The notes below the pieces were generated by a model. The model searched no databases, was not told the origin of the DNA, and saw nothing but the letters and a program-made list of their open reading frames with translations. From contig NC_083341.1 in NCBI RefSeq assembly GCF_019175385.1, forward strand, positions 88,996,321-89,060,320: 64,000 bases of DNA. Reading direction: 5' to 3'. Positions 20,952 to 34,003 of this stretch are shown in pieces (positions within the stretch are counted from its first letter, which is position 1; each line of letters opens with the position of its first letter). The position numbers were made by a program, and so were the translations under genes. This DNA comes from Lycium barbarum (taxonomy: Eukaryota > Streptophyta > Magnoliopsida > Solanales > Solanaceae).

Positions 20952-23900
20952 CAGGAGAGTGGTGTCGACAAGAGAAGGCAAATAATGCTACTGGGAGTTA
21001 CAGAGGTAAGATGTTTCATCGAGGTTACGTTATCAGAAATTGTATGTACAGAATGGCAAACTGGCCTTCATCAAGTTGAGTTATTGAGGTATAGTAAGAA
21101 AATGGATTGAATGTATATATAATGTTGATAAGTTCAGTATAAGGTGTGAACAGAAGAAGCTGAACGAATCGGTAAAAAGATAGGTAAGCAGGGTACATGT
21201 CAGATATAGTGTGAATGTTACAGGTATGATTGAAATGCAGTTAGAGATTGAAAGGGAAAGTAAACAGGAAAGTGTAACAGGTACAGTTCGAGTTGGACAT
21301 ACGAGGTAAGTTCGTCATTTTCATACTGATATAGATATGGAGAGCCCTGTGCGGCTATGATACGATATAATATATACATATATATGTTGGCCCTGTGAGG
21401 CATTGTTGGTATTTCCTGCGTGCAGGTTTTGGGATAGTAAGAAATACAGGGGAAAATCTGTCAAAATTATCCTAGAAATAAAAAAAACGAATGAGGTATA
21501 AGTTCGTAATATTCTTGAAAGGTCGTATCAATAGTAATGATAGGATTTGACTAAGTGGTGAGTACAGCAGACTTCGAAGAATAAGTTGACTGTTGAATTG
21601 AGGTAAGAGTAATTACGAGGTCGACATCGATATGGTAAATTTATCATGTTGAATTAAAGCTTTAAGAGATACCCTCCATGTTATCCGCAAGAGGCATCAT
21701 TCTTATTTGGGAAATTTGATTTCGAAGAGGAAAATATGAGCAGCAAAGTTTGGAATTCATTTGAACGGACCAGAATACTTTCCAGCCACATTTTACCATA
21801 GAAAAAGCTCATGTTGAAGAGCAAAACATCCAGCAATTAAGTTTCACTTTTATTTGAAGAGTACAAAGCATACAGCAAGTAGTATATGAACTAAATAGTT
21901 CGTTCAAGACCCAAGAACAAATCTGGAGGTAAACTATGTGAATTTAGCAATAGAAGTCCCGTGGTACTTGTCGGATTCTAGTTCTTCTTCTTGTGGTGGT
22001 TTGGAGGATTGTTATGAGAATGAGTAAAGCCCAGTGAGGAAGTGACTAAAAGATATGACGTGATCTAAGTGACTAAAGTATAAAGGCAAATGTGAAATGG
22101 AAAGGCGGGGTATAGAACGAATGAGAAAGACTTATAAAGTTCTATAGGGAAAGTTCAGAATAAAGATTATGCGATAACGGAAATGAAAGCGAGCACAAGA
22201 AAAGGAGGAGGTAATTAAAAGAAGGAAATATGAAGGAAGCGAGCGAGAAAACAGTGGAGTAATAGGTTAAGACATGTATAGCCGAGGACACGAGTAATAT
22301 AAATGATGGAACTGTGAAAGACCAAACTATAAAAAGATGAGCAACGAAGTAGAATGAGTGCCAGAAAATGATTGGGATGATAAGAACAATTAGGGATGAG
22401 CAGAATACACTTTGAAAAAGAGAAAGGGATTATGCAGGAGTAGTGTTTTCCGAAGGATACGGGAGTAGCATGAGATTCCTCGTGCACAGAATAAAAGATG
22501 GACATGGACTGGAGAAATGAAAGGAATGTTAAAGAAAGCACTCAAGATAGACGTAATTAATTGAGTACGAGAATAAAACAAAAAGGGAAATATTTAGCTA
22601 CGAATTTAAAGGTGTAATACGACGACAAGGTGATAAGATAAGACCGTTATTAAGACGAATTTGATATGATTTTGAGTAAGTTAGAAGTCAGTATTGGGTA
22701 CACAACAAGGGTAAAAGAGCATAAGGCTTAAAGGAGTACTGCGTATATATGACTTCACCTCGAAAATAGTGAAATCCTTAAAGGCCAAGGATTGTGGGTT
22801 TAAGAAACAATTGAGGTATTGTAAATTTAGTAAAGGAAACAGATTATATCTGCTAGGATAAAGATACCGTTATAAGAGAGCTTTGGACACTTATCATCAA
22901 AATATAAGTGCTACCTAATTGAGAATTTGGAATGACTACAGGTACTATATATCGTCACTTCCTGATTTTGATTAAGGTTTCGTACGTGGATAACCAAAGT
23001 TATAAATTATAAAGAAAGACATGAGTATGGTACAGTATACCAAGTGAATTGGAAAAAGGGATCAGATGAATTTGAGATTGGAAATAGGGACATAAAGTGG
23101 AAAATAAGTAGATAATGGTATAAGTACGTCCTTAAAGAGGGAAGCAGGTGAGAGAAGTGCAAGTGTAAGATGGAAACGATTGACGCTGCAATATATTTGA
23201 TATGGATGCTTAAACTTCAAGTGAGATCCCTTGCTAAAACAAGTTAGTAAGATCTGAAAGCCAGGAATGAATTGATAGAAGACAGGATGGTATTTGAGAT
23301 GGTGCGGAGAAGAATCTGTAAAGACCCTGAATGATGTGGCATTACAAGTGGGTGCTTATAAAATGAAAGAGTACGACAGACGAATGGTAACGAGTAACTT
23401 AAGAGATATTATAAAAGATAGCAATGTTATACTAGATTAAGGGCTAAGATGTTGGCAATAGAGTTGTGCATTAATGATGTTGCGACTTATAAGTAGCAAA
23501 AGGAAAGGGACGGAAAATCTCCTATAATAGGATATGAGAAAAATCAAAGGATGAGTCAAGGGAAAGGAGTATGACAAGATAGGCTACGAGCGAGTTTTAG
23601 TATGGATGAGATATATAAAGCAGAATGAACCAAGAGAAGGAAAGGCTATGACTAAGATTGGATATATTTTATAGAAGTTGTACAAGAATAGTTATACAAC
23701 TTACGGATGTTTGTATGCTAAGAATGAGACCAAGTGAGTACTTGATAAGAAGAGTAAGGATTAAGTAATATCAATCCGGTTGTGATATTTAGGGTACATT
23801 AAGGAAGGATGTAAAGATGGTTTAAGCTAAATTACCAATATAGAATTAGTACGGAGGGCAAATAGAACATGGCCATAGTTGAGCCCCGATACTGATTGAA

Positions 23901-24909
23901 AGATACAAAAGGAGAAGGCGAGGTTAAGCATGAAGACTAGTAAGATGACGCTAAGGTATTTCTTAGGCTAATTTGAGAACCCACGTACATTCATGTAAGA
24001 TTGCAACATGATGCGTGATAGGAAAACTAAGAGAAAAATCTGAATGAAGAGGCAATAGAATAGCTTGAAGTATAGATAAAGAAACGACACGAGATAATAT
24101 GCCTAAAGCGTTACAATTTGAATCAAGGGAAATTGCGAAGTGGTTGAAGCGAGACAAACAGAACGAGCTGGTTACTAGAAGACACTGAATTTATATGTCA
24201 AATCAAGAACTCTTTTAGAATTATACCAGTTAATAATAGATAGATCATAGAGCAGCTATGTAAAGTTATAATACGAGGAAACCCCCGCGCTACTTGATAG
24301 CCAACTCTAAGGATTGAGATTAACAGCTAAAAAGTAGAGTGACAGTTAAAGTCTTTTGAAGAAGTCGAGGAGTAATACATGAGGCCGAAGATTCCAGAAT
24401 ATGGAATGTACAGTAGAGAAATGTATGGTTATTGAAGCAAAATAATGTTACACCTTGGGAAATTTCGTCTTATCTGTAGAGTCTGCGAAGGGTCTACAGG
24501 TTACCAGAGGCATGAAATACTCCAGGGATTGTAAAGTCTAATAAATCAACGAGGGATGTCTACGCGTGAGAGGTAATATAAAGTGAACGACACGTCTTAA
24601 AAGGAGTAACCATAGAAGAAGAAAGAGTCGAGTTAAGACTAAGTGGACCAGGAAGAGAGTAAGATTTCAGCGGAAAAGCTCGCAATACAATCGTCAACCA
24701 ACTGTGAAATGAAAAGGAGAGTAAAGACAACGACATGGAATTACCACCTCGAGAGGCAAGAGCAAGAACAAATATTATGGAAATGGTTACTGAGAGAGCT
24801 GGAATGCGTTATAATAAAGTGAAGGGATCGACCAATGAAAGAGGCATGTGAAGGGCATAATTCAGTAAAAGAACGTTTAAGGAAGTATTGGGAGTGCAGG
24901 ATTAATTTA
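20952..24909 (+). other. Non-coding interior of B
   Basis: Four kilobases of purine-rich sequence without a long open frame on the plus strand. The block around 23960-24404 aligns clearly by eye with the reverse complement of F around 38770-39130 (shared words such as GACACGAGATAAT and AGCTGGTTACTAGAAGA). The two copies part at about 24404, where F continues into integrase. A word resembling a family-C LTR start occurs at 24447. No domain is recognised. Confidence 0.7.
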
Positions 24910-24944
24910 ACATTCGAGGACGAATGTTCCAAAGGGGGGAAGGA
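24910..24944 (+). other. Palindrome and polypurine tract of B
   Basis: ACATTCGAGGACGAATGT (24910-24927), then 17 bp ending in AAAGGGGGGAAGGA before the LTR. Confidence 0.85.
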
Positions 24945-26190
24945 TGTTATATCCCGTATATTTATACATTGAATTATTTGTAAGCTAATCGAAATAATTT
25001 TAAGGACAAGATTAATTTTGAAATATGAGACAAGGACTTTTAATCCCGATTTTATTATTGCTCGGTTTACTAATTAATTACAATTGGTGTGGAAATATTA
25101 GTGGAGATTAGGGATTAATTAACTATGATTAGATAATTAAGTAGGGATTAGTTATTAATTGAGATTAATTAAATTAGCCAATTAGACTAGTAAGTGGGCC
25201 CCACCGAATTAAAAAATATATATATAAAATTGATGATTCATTATAGGGGGGGGGGGGGGGGACGTGTCCTATGGATGGACACCATATACATAGTCTAGTT
25301 AATGACTAATGTTGCTACAAATTTTCATTTGCAAATTTTACACAATTGAAAGCTAAGAAAGGAGCATAGCCATGGTTGCCAAGCTCTCGGCCATGGCAGC
25401 CCCCTTTTAAAAAAAAATCTTTCTATTAAATTCCAAGGTATTTCACACGTTCAAGAAGGCAGCGACATAAGGTATTGAATCGAGGAAGAGGAAATAGTGC
25501 AATTGGTGCAAGTGAGTATAGGATCTGTCCTAATTAAATTTGAGGTAAGATTTCTTTTCTTGAAATGTAATTGGAGTTAATGATGTTGTAATGGAAAGAT
25601 TAGTTCGTATTAGGCGAAATTGGAAGTAAGAAAATTGCATGAATTCGTTGGCATTGTAAGTTGGGCTGAATTGGAGTTGCTTCGATTTAATCAAGTTTGA
25701 TTGTTGTTGGCGTCGTTGGTGGTATGTTAAAAATTTAAGGAATCATGGTAATTAGAGTTGTAGTTGTTTATATAGAATTGTTGAAATATGAATTGGATTA
25801 GACGTGCATGAGGTTAGAAGCTATTCTTGTTGTAAGTTGATGGGCTGTTTTAGAACTTATTATGATATTAAGATAGTTCTTGTGTATGAGTAATTGGTGG
25901 TGTTGTCGTGTTATTGTTGATTTGGCTTATAAATTTTGAAGGAAACAAGAGTATAATGCATCGTATACGAAGTGTATATTGGGTTGTTTGACGTATACCC
26001 TCGTATATGGATGATCTTAATTCAAAGGGGCTTAAATGAGGTTGTTGTTGTTGTTGCGGGCTGCTGGTTACATTATAGTGATTAAATAATAGGGGAAACG
26101 CTTCCCGTTTCATTTTAGAATTGAATTATCATTTGATATACATCATATACTGGCGTCATCTAAGTTCATATACACATTCCTTTGTTATAG

Positions 26191-26242
26191 GATTGGCGTA
26201 AGCATTAACGAGTTCATTGTTGGTTCATTTTGGCGACTTAAG
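26191..26242 (+). other. Candidate 52-nt mini-exon, LTR B (3')
   Basis: Between TTTGTTATAG (AG 26189-26190) and TTAAG|GTATGTAAAGC. Same size as the 5' copy. Confidence 0.45.
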
Positions 26243-26912
26243 GTATGTAAAGCTATCCCTTTCTTCTTTTTGGCATGATCTATGTGAGACAAACAGACGA
26301 TGAATGTATATGACTCCAAAGAAACTCCTATTCTTAGAGACACTAGGATGGCTAATGTTCTAGATTTCCAGAAGCTATTTTATTATGTCTTGATACGTGT
26401 CTATGATTCCTGAACTTCTATTTGATATAATCCATAGTGACACTAGAAGGGTACTTGACATGACTGTTGTCTTGATTTTCAAATGATAGTTCATTTCGAT
26501 CATTCTTTTGAGTCTCAGATAAGATTTAGTTTGCATATGGTTGCTCACTACTCTGCTCGTGCATGCCTCAATATATCTTTCACCGAGTCCCGGGCCGGGT
26601 ATGTTTTCGTGCACAGTTTCACTACATTGTTCACTGAGTCCCTCACTAGAGGGCCGGGTACGGTATATATATATATATATACATATATATGATATGATGA
26701 TGTGATGATATAATGATATGATGATGTGATTATGGCGCCAAGGACGGCATATGATGACTTTATTCACCGAGTCCCATAATGGGTCGGGTTTGATATATGA
26801 TATTGATATGCATGATTTACTTTACAGAAGGCAAGTGTATTGGTATTTTGAATGTCATACTTATCTCCTGTGACCTCTTTTTCAGTCATGATCCTCTTTA
26901 TTGTATTACATG

Positions 26913-26987
26913 CTTTATATACTCAGTACATATTCCATACTGACCCCCTTTCTTCGGGGGGCTGCATTTCATGCCCGGAGGTACAGA
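26913..26987 (+). other. Double-hairpin module, LTR B (3')
   Basis: CAGTAC against ATACTG (one change), CCCCC against GGGGG, then GCCCGGAG|GTACAG with AG 26979-26980. Confidence 0.75.
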
Positions 26988-27354
26988 TATCCTCCAACTT
27001 AGGATTTCCGCTCAGCTGTCTTAGAGAGCTCCGTTGTTCCGGAGCCTAGACTTTTGGTGCAGATCTTTTGATGTGCATATATATATGTTTATCCAGGGGT
27101 ACGGCGGGTCCCTGTCCCGTCATATTTCACTATCGATACTCTTAGAGGTCTGTAGATGTGTATAAGTTTTGTTCAGTTGTGTCTATACGATGTGCTGTGG
27201 ATATGTTCGTCTGTAGTGGCAGCTTTGTCGGCCTGCGTATGGTATTGATATGTAGTGGCAGCCTTGTCGGCTTACGACATGTAGTGGCTGCCTTGTCGGC
27301 TTGCGTATCATACTATGTTTTGATTAGTTGTGACTCCTCAGGAGACAGGTTATC

Positions 27355-27458
<104 letters not shown>

Positions 27459-27596
27459 TGACGACGTTACGAACCTTTGGAGTTCTTTTGCATGTTTCCA
27501 TATTGTTCTTAGGTCCAGTTTGACTATATCTAATAGGTACGTATACGAGTGTCCAGCTCGAGCACTAGTCATGGCCCACGGGGCTGGGTCGTGACA

Positions 27597-27601
27597 TTGT
27601 G
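27597..27601. repeat. Target-site duplication of B, right (TTGTG)
   Basis: Identical to 15729-15733. Confidence 0.95.
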
Positions 27602-27684
27602 ACTCCTAGATGGAATAGTAGTATGGCAGTCAGCCGAGTAGGGTCTTAGGTGCCAGTCGCAGCTCTCCGGTTTGGGTCGGGACA
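27602..27684 (+). repeat. 3' LTR of element E, terminal part
   Basis: Continuation of 13156-15733 after element B. It ends GTTTGGGTCGGGACA, a variant of the GGGTCGTGACA terminal module. Confidence 0.75.
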
Positions 27685-30225
27685 TTCATTTTGGGATTTG
27701 ATCTCATTTTTACAAACCCTAAAGAGTCCAGCCGCCTTTGGAGCAATTATTGAGCCAAAAATGATATTTTCTTGGGAAAGGTAATCCTTCTAACTTCATC
27801 CATTCATTCTTCACATTAGTGATTCTCATTAAAAATCCCTCATTTAAAAACCACAAAAATGGATATCACAATTTCCTAGACCTAAAGATATGATTAGTTA
27901 GTTTCCTTTATTATGGATTTTATTGAATCATTTTCTCTTGTTCATCACCCTAGAATGGTTCCAAACTAGTTTCTCATTTCCCTATAAGTTTTTGAATGAG
28001 TGTCTCCCATAAATCTTAAAAATGGGTATCTCAAAGATAAGCTTAAAAATGGTAATTTCACCTATCTAGTGGCTTAAAATAGTTGACTTAGTCATGGAAA
28101 AAGAGTTGATAAATCACCTAAAGTGGTTACGAATTAAATCTAGAAGTGGGCTAAGTACCCAAACCATCCTTAATAACCCGAAATCTCCTATAAGAGTCTT
28201 AACGATGATGTCTATTCTTTGGTCTCATGTTTGTCTCAAGTTCCTTCGTGCGAATTTCGACATGATTATCAAGTTGAAGAATCAACGGATGCTCATGGCA
28301 CCTGCTCAGCCTTAAGGTAGGTTACGACTTCTATTTTGGTAGACTCCGGTTAGTTTCCCATATTCATGTATTAGAAAGAACAGAGAATGCATGTGTAGGA
28401 GTTTGGAGATTTAGGATAGATCCATAGGATGGTATTGCTGTGCGATTTTTGTGTTCGGGCTTGTGGCCTGTCGATTCCTTAGGGTGTTTGTATTACGGTC
28501 CTTGAGTATCGATGGTTTCTATGTGACTTGGAAGAAATGGTTGATTCATGTGTTCTATGGTTTTAGTGAGAATTTCTATAAAATGTTCCTAGATGGTGCT
28601 ATGCTATTATAGTGGATCTATTTGACATTGGGCGTATAAAATGTATCAACGATTGTGAATTAGTTCTAGACTTAGTAGTAGTGAATGTCTTGTGAGTAGT
28701 AGACGGATTTATTTGTATCAAGTTAATAGGATAATAAAAGGCTAGCGGTAATAATGCATCGAGACTTGATTGATCTATTGTGTTAGCTTGATGCCACGTA
28801 ATGTTAATAGATATTGAGAACCGTTGTTACATCTTGATTTTGATATGACGACACTTTACTTGATGATGATACGAGGTTAGGGTTCTATATGACTTGAATA
28901 GTCTGTCCTGTTATTGTTGGCGTACCCATATTGGTACTTGTGATATTGAGTTGATTCTTGATGTTGACACATGTATTTCACTCATTCTCATTCTTCGTGA
29001 CATACTGTTCAGACACAGTTGACACTTGATGAAACATGGTAATGAGCTTGGCTCGATTTTGTTATTAAATGAGAGTGATATGAGAGTCTGGTATCCGATG
29101 TTAGTTCCGAAATCGTGGATTGAGTGGGTGCATGGACTCCGTGGGTCCCCCAGGGTGGTGCCGGTGAGAACCCCCTATGGGCAAAGATCTGGGGTCCCGT
29201 TTGTCTGTTGGGCAAAGATCCAGGATGGGTGACGCTTATACTTCGCAAGTCATCTTGGGTTGTGCTACCGAAATGTCGATATTTTTGTCTGGAGTACATG
29301 TGTACACAGCATCTGCATAGCATTGCATTGCATTCATACAACATCGCACTGCATTGCATTTATACAACATCGCGCTGCATTGCATTATGACTTATATTGT
29401 GACAATCTAGTAATTTTCTTGTGTTGTTTGGTTTTGGATTGGGAAATATGGTGACTTGGCACAATTGGTTTTAGATGCTCTACTAGGCAATGACGTAGGC
29501 TTGGTTCCGAATATGGTTGCCTTATACTTGTTGATTATCTCATAGATCATTCGTAGAATCAGTTATTTGTTTGGCCTCTAAGGGATGTAGAATAAAGGAT
29601 ATCATGATGATGAGTCGACTTCTAAACTAAGGGCGAAGGGTATAATGATATATGATTCTTGTGATATTGTTTTGGAATTGACTCATGGTTATTAGAGGAA
29701 AGATAATGATTTAAGGGTCTTGGTGTTATATTAAGCGGTAGATAGATGTATGACTTGATTTAGTTGCTTATCATGTTTATTTGTGAATTCTTGTACTGAT
29801 ATATGTTTCTAACCATTGTTGGCCTATGATACTTACTCAGTACGCATTGATTATACTGATATTGCTCTTTCTACACCCTTTTTGGTATATAAAATGTTTC
29901 AGGTGATTGATCGCGACATGTTTGGAAATGTGTGGTGCCTATCTTGAAGGCCTCCTCCCACTTCATTCCGGGATGGAATTTGGTCTTAGAGTGTTGTTAT
30001 AATCTGTGTCATTTAGTCTCTCTTGTACTAGTCTAGACCGGGTCATGGGAAGTCGGAATGAGTCTGTAATTATTTAACTATTGTAATCGTTTTCAATCTT
30101 GAGTTTATTAAATGAACTGATCCCGCTATTAATTATGTATATTTATTGTTTTAAACAATTTGTCTTTATTGATCGATGTATTATTTAATTGAGGGTTCGC
30201 CTACCGAGGTGGGAAAAGGTAGGTG
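27685..30225 (+). repeat. Diverged LTR L (left end missing)
   Basis: 2.5 kb without genes, organised like the other LTRs. It has a donor-like AAAG|GTAATCC near 27777, a donor-like TTAAG|GTAGGTT at 28316/28317, GC-rich repeated words (near 29120-29225), a relict CAGTAC/ACTG stem near 29836, and TTTCAG|GTGATT at 29901-29902. The junction with E suggests E landed in L, so the start of L is outside the window. The right edge, near the word GGTAGGTGCCCACTACGA, is approximate. GCATTGCATT repeats occur at 29318-29384. Confidence 0.5.
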
Positions 30226-30249
30226 CCCACTACGAACAATCATAACTAG

Positions 30250-30296
30250 ATTGCAAGGCAGGAGGTAGGTTAAAGAGTCGGAAAGTAAGCTTCCAG
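30250..30296 (+). other. Candidate 47-nt mini-exon, LTR K
   Basis: From ATAACTAG (AG 30248-30249) to TCCAG|GTATGTTAAGG. The acceptor is tentative because the K/L border is near. Confidence 0.3.
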
Positions 30297-30710
30297 GTAT
30301 GTTAAGGCTAAACCCTTTCTTTCTAAAGAGATGATTCTTTAGTTATAAACCTTTGTGCCATATCGATAATATCCTTGCTTCCACAAATGTGTCTATGAAT
30401 CTCATGGTCCTTATGATATTATTGAGCTTATTCATGATCTTGAGACTATTCTTTGTGATTGATCTCACCTCATAATACTTGTTCTTTCGAGGTGAGATAT
30501 AGCAATAACGATTCTATTTCTAATGCTATCTAATTTCATCGTTCTCGATACTCTCATGACATTATTGATTTCATCTTACGATGGTTGATCCTTCAAGGAA
30601 TGATATAGTGATAATGATAATGCTAATGATGATATTGATTTCATTTTTGTATTCTTATGTATATGTATGTATGAGTATGCATTGCACTCTCACTGATCAG
30701 TTGGGTATAA

Positions 30711-30927
30711 CACCGAGTCCCGAAAGGGCCAGGTACAGATGACACCGAGTCCCGAAAGGGCCAGGTACGGATGACACCAAGTCCCGAAAGGGCCGGGTAG
30801 GGATGACACCGTGTCTCTAAAGGGCCGGGTACGGATGACATCGAGTCCCAAAAGGGCCGAGTACGGATGACACCGAGTCCCAAAAGGGCCGAGTACGGAT
30901 GGCAATGAGCAGGGCCAGGTACGGATA
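30711..30927 (+). repeat. 32-bp tandem array in LTR K
   Basis: Six full units and one partial of CACCGAGTCCC-n-AGGGCCGGGTACGGATGA. Single copies of the same word occur in LTRs A, B, C, F and G, so K has amplified a common module. Confidence 0.9.
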
Positions 30928-31112
30928 TGACAGAAGTATGTATAGTAAATCTATGTGAATGCAAATGTGTGTATATTGTATATGGATGTGTATGAAATGT
31001 TTTTCCTATAGATAAGTTAATTTACGTGACAGAAATCTCAGGAAGTGTATGAGGTATAATTGCTCACTTTATCTTATGTTATCTTAGTTCTTATATCATG
31101 TTACTATTTATG

Positions 31113-31185
31113 CCTTACATACTCAGTACATTATTCGTACTGACGTCCCTTCTTATGGACGCTGCGTTCATGCTTGCAGGTGTAA
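31113..31185 (+). other. Double-hairpin module, LTR K, with compensatory stem
   Basis: CAGTAC/GTACTG, then CGTCC (31144-31148) with GGACG (31157-31161). Acceptor-like GCTTGCAG|GTG, AG 31178-31179. Confidence 0.75.
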
Positions 31186-31537
31186 ATAGACGAGACGAGG
31201 ATCGTCTGTAGTAGGCTGCTTTCAGGTACCAGTTTTGATTGGTGGGCTCTATTTCTTCCTGGAGCATTGCCGGGTCTGTCCCGAATTGTATATTTCAGTC
31301 ATGTTCATAGAGGCTTTGCAGACAGTTCCTGTGTATAGCTTAGTTATGTTGTGTCGGTAGTTATGTTGGCATCGTAGCCCATTGCACATAAATTTATGCA
31401 TGATATTATGTTCATATTTAGCCCTTAGCCGTATTTTTACCATTCGAGACGAGAAGGATGCAAGTTATAAGTTGGTTCGCCCGATTCCCGTAAGGTGCCG
31501 AGTGCTAATCATGCCTCACAAAGGGTGGGGTGTGACA

Positions 31538-31556
31538 CTGCTCGATCCTTAATTGG
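31538..31556. other. Unassigned stretch between K and F
   Basis: About 20 bp that match neither the expected continuation of the element I RT nor K. May be a small remnant of a further LTR end. Confidence 0.4.
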
Positions 31557-31561
31557 GTCGT
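31557..31561. repeat. Target-site duplication of F, left (GTCGT)
   Basis: Identical to 44702-44706. Confidence 0.95.
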
Positions 31562-31920
31562 TGTCACGACCCAGCTCCGTGGGCCACGACTAGTGCCCGA
31601 GTTGGACACTCATACACATACCTGTTAGATATAGTCAAATTGAACTATGAACAATATGGAACTTGCAAGAGAATTCTGAAAGTTTATAACGTCACCATAT
31701 ATATATGTCCAGATAAACTGTCTCCTGAGGAGTCACAACTGATCAAATCATAAAATGATACGCAAGCCAACAAGGCTGCCACTACATACGAACATATCCA
31801 TAGTACATCGTATAGACACAGCTGAACAAACTTATACACAACCCACACATATGTCTACAGACCTCTAAGAGTATCGATAGTGAAATATGACGGGACAGGG
31901 CCCCGCCATACCCCTGGATA

Positions 31921-31923
<3 letters not shown>

Positions 31924-31984
<61 letters not shown>
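31924..31984. repeat. (AT)n microsatellite, LTR F (3')
   Basis: About 60 bp of AT. The F 5' LTR has only about 15 bp at the same place (42098-42112) but carries a long AT run at 42486-42538 instead. Confidence 0.9.
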
Positions 31985-31986
<2 letters not shown>

Positions 31987-32070
31987 AAAAGTCTAAGCTC
32001 CAGAACAATGGAGCTCTCCAAGATAGCTGAGTAGAAGTCCTAAGCTGGAGGGTCACCAAACCGACTATCT

Positions 32071-32143
32071 GTACATGCGGGCATGAAACGCAGCCCCCCG
32101 GAGAAAGGGGGGTCAGTACGAAATATGTACCGAGTATATAAAG
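32071..32143 (-). other. Double-hairpin module, LTR F (3')
   Basis: Stem 1 is CGGTAC against GTACTG (a G-T wobble), stem 2 CCCCCC against GGGGGG. The following acceptor AG is mutated to AT. Confidence 0.75.
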
Positions 32144-32785
32144 CATGAAATACAGTAAAGAGGGTCATAACTAAAATAGGGAGTACATGAGACAAGTATA
32201 ACATCCAGAATACCAAAACACTTACCTTTTGAAACATAAATCATGCATGTCAATATCATACATCATACCCGGCCCATTGTGGGACTCGGTGAATAAAGTA
32301 ATCATATACCATCCTGGCCGCCATAAACATATCATCATATCATCATATTATCATATATATATATACCGTACTCGGCCCTCTAGTGAGGGACTCGGTGAAC
32401 AATGCAGTGAAACTGTGCACGATAACATACCCGGGCCGGGACCCGGTGAAAGACATATTGAGGCACGCACGAGCAGAGTAGTGAGCAACCATATACAAGT
32501 TAAAACACATCCGAGACTCAATAGAATAATCAAAACGAGCTATCATTTGAAAATCAAGACAATAATCACATCAAGTACCTTTCGAATGTCACTATGGATT
32601 ATACCAAAATAGAACTTCTGGAATCATATAAACGTATCAAGACATAATGAGATAACTTCTGGAAATCAAGAACATTGGCCATCCTAGTGGCTCTAAGAAT
32701 AGGAACATCTTTGGAATCATATACATGTTGTCTGTTTGTTTCATAAAGATCATGCCAAAAAGAAGAAAGGGTTAGCTTTACATAC

Positions 32786-32838
32786 CTTCATTGCTTATCC
32801 ATGATACATTACGTATACGCTTCCCGGAGTGTCTCAAC
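32786..32838 (-). other. Candidate 53-nt mini-exon, LTR F (3')
   Basis: Minus strand: TTAATATAG (AG 32839-32840) to ATGAAG|GTATGTAAAGC (GT from 32785). Confidence 0.45.
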
Positions 32839-33995
32839 CTATATTAAGACGTTAAGAACTTATGGTTAAGCTACGGAAGGTTCAAAGCGTATTCCGACGT
32901 TAGTAGCTCATTTCTAGAAAATTAGGCGGCATTTCCCCTATACTTAAGCTGACTATAAAACAACCAAGTCCACATTAATAACCACACGTTCAAGTACTAT
33001 AACAAGTCTAGCCAAGACAAGATTCAAGGATACTCCGAACAGCCCGCATAACATTCCAACTAGCCCACACATTACAACATTCAATAATCATTAACATAAC
33101 GGCTACGACATATTCAAGTTACTCTTAATAATCTATAGCCATAACACTTCATCGAAATGACCTTATATTAGTTCAACAATTACCACAACACAATGCATAA
33201 TCGTATGACACCTACTCTTCCAATTCAACAAGAACAACAACACAACCAGAACTAGATCCTTCTAGAATACAATACAACTATAACCTTAACTATCATATCC
33301 CCTCACTTCACTATATAGTCAATAACAACCATAACGACAACATTAATCGAAATTAATCCACCATTTTTAAATTCGAACAGCCCCGACACGGTTCAACGGA
33401 ACCTTAACATTAACATATACAATTCCTTCACTTTTAACGCATGATCCATAGCAATAATAACAACAACAACAACAACAATCAACCCAATCTAATTTAAACA
33501 ACTCCGTTTCTGTCCATTTCAACGCCAACATGCAGTTTTCTTACTTCCAGTTTTATCTAATACAAATTAATCTCTCCATTACAACACCAGTAACCCCAAT
33601 TAAATTACAAGAGAAATAAATCTTACCTCAATTTTTACTAGGGCAGACCTACACTAACGTGCACCTTGTAAACTACTTCATCTTCTTCAACATAAACTCT
33701 AGCCTTGCTGCTCATATTTTCTTCTTCAAAGTAGCCTCTCCAAGATTAAAATTGCTGGAAAATTTTGTGTTCAAAGAATATCCAAGGTTGAATTATGAAT
33801 TCTCCAAAATGAATGTATTAATGCCCATTTTTCTTGCAAGTTTCGTTGCTGCCCTCTTCCTCTCAAGATAAATCTCTTAATGAACTACTAATTTATCCAT
33901 AAAGGGCAGGTTTTTCCATGGCAGCAACAAGCACATCCATGGCTGCTTGTTCGTTGCTGCTGCTGCTCTCATTTTGCTCAAGAAATGAAATGTTT

Positions 33996-34003
33996 AATTT
34001 ATA
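33996..34003 (-). promoter_or_regulatory. TATA box, LTR F (3')
   Basis: TATAAATT on the minus strand. The 5' LTR, which would drive the element, has lost it (TACAAATG near 44176). Confidence 0.45.

Larger units (their letters stand above)
30226..31537 (+). repeat. LTR K, right part
   Basis: Resembles the last 1.4 kb of LTRs E and J: mini-exon, tandem GC array, double hairpin and the end GGGGTGTGACA. Its first half is missing, perhaps because L landed in it. Between its end and element F lie only about 20 unexplained bases. Confidence 0.6.

Noticed and set aside
30711..30927. Regular array considered as CRISPR
   Set aside because: Units are contiguous with no variable spacers, and the sequence is an LTR of a plant retrotransposon.
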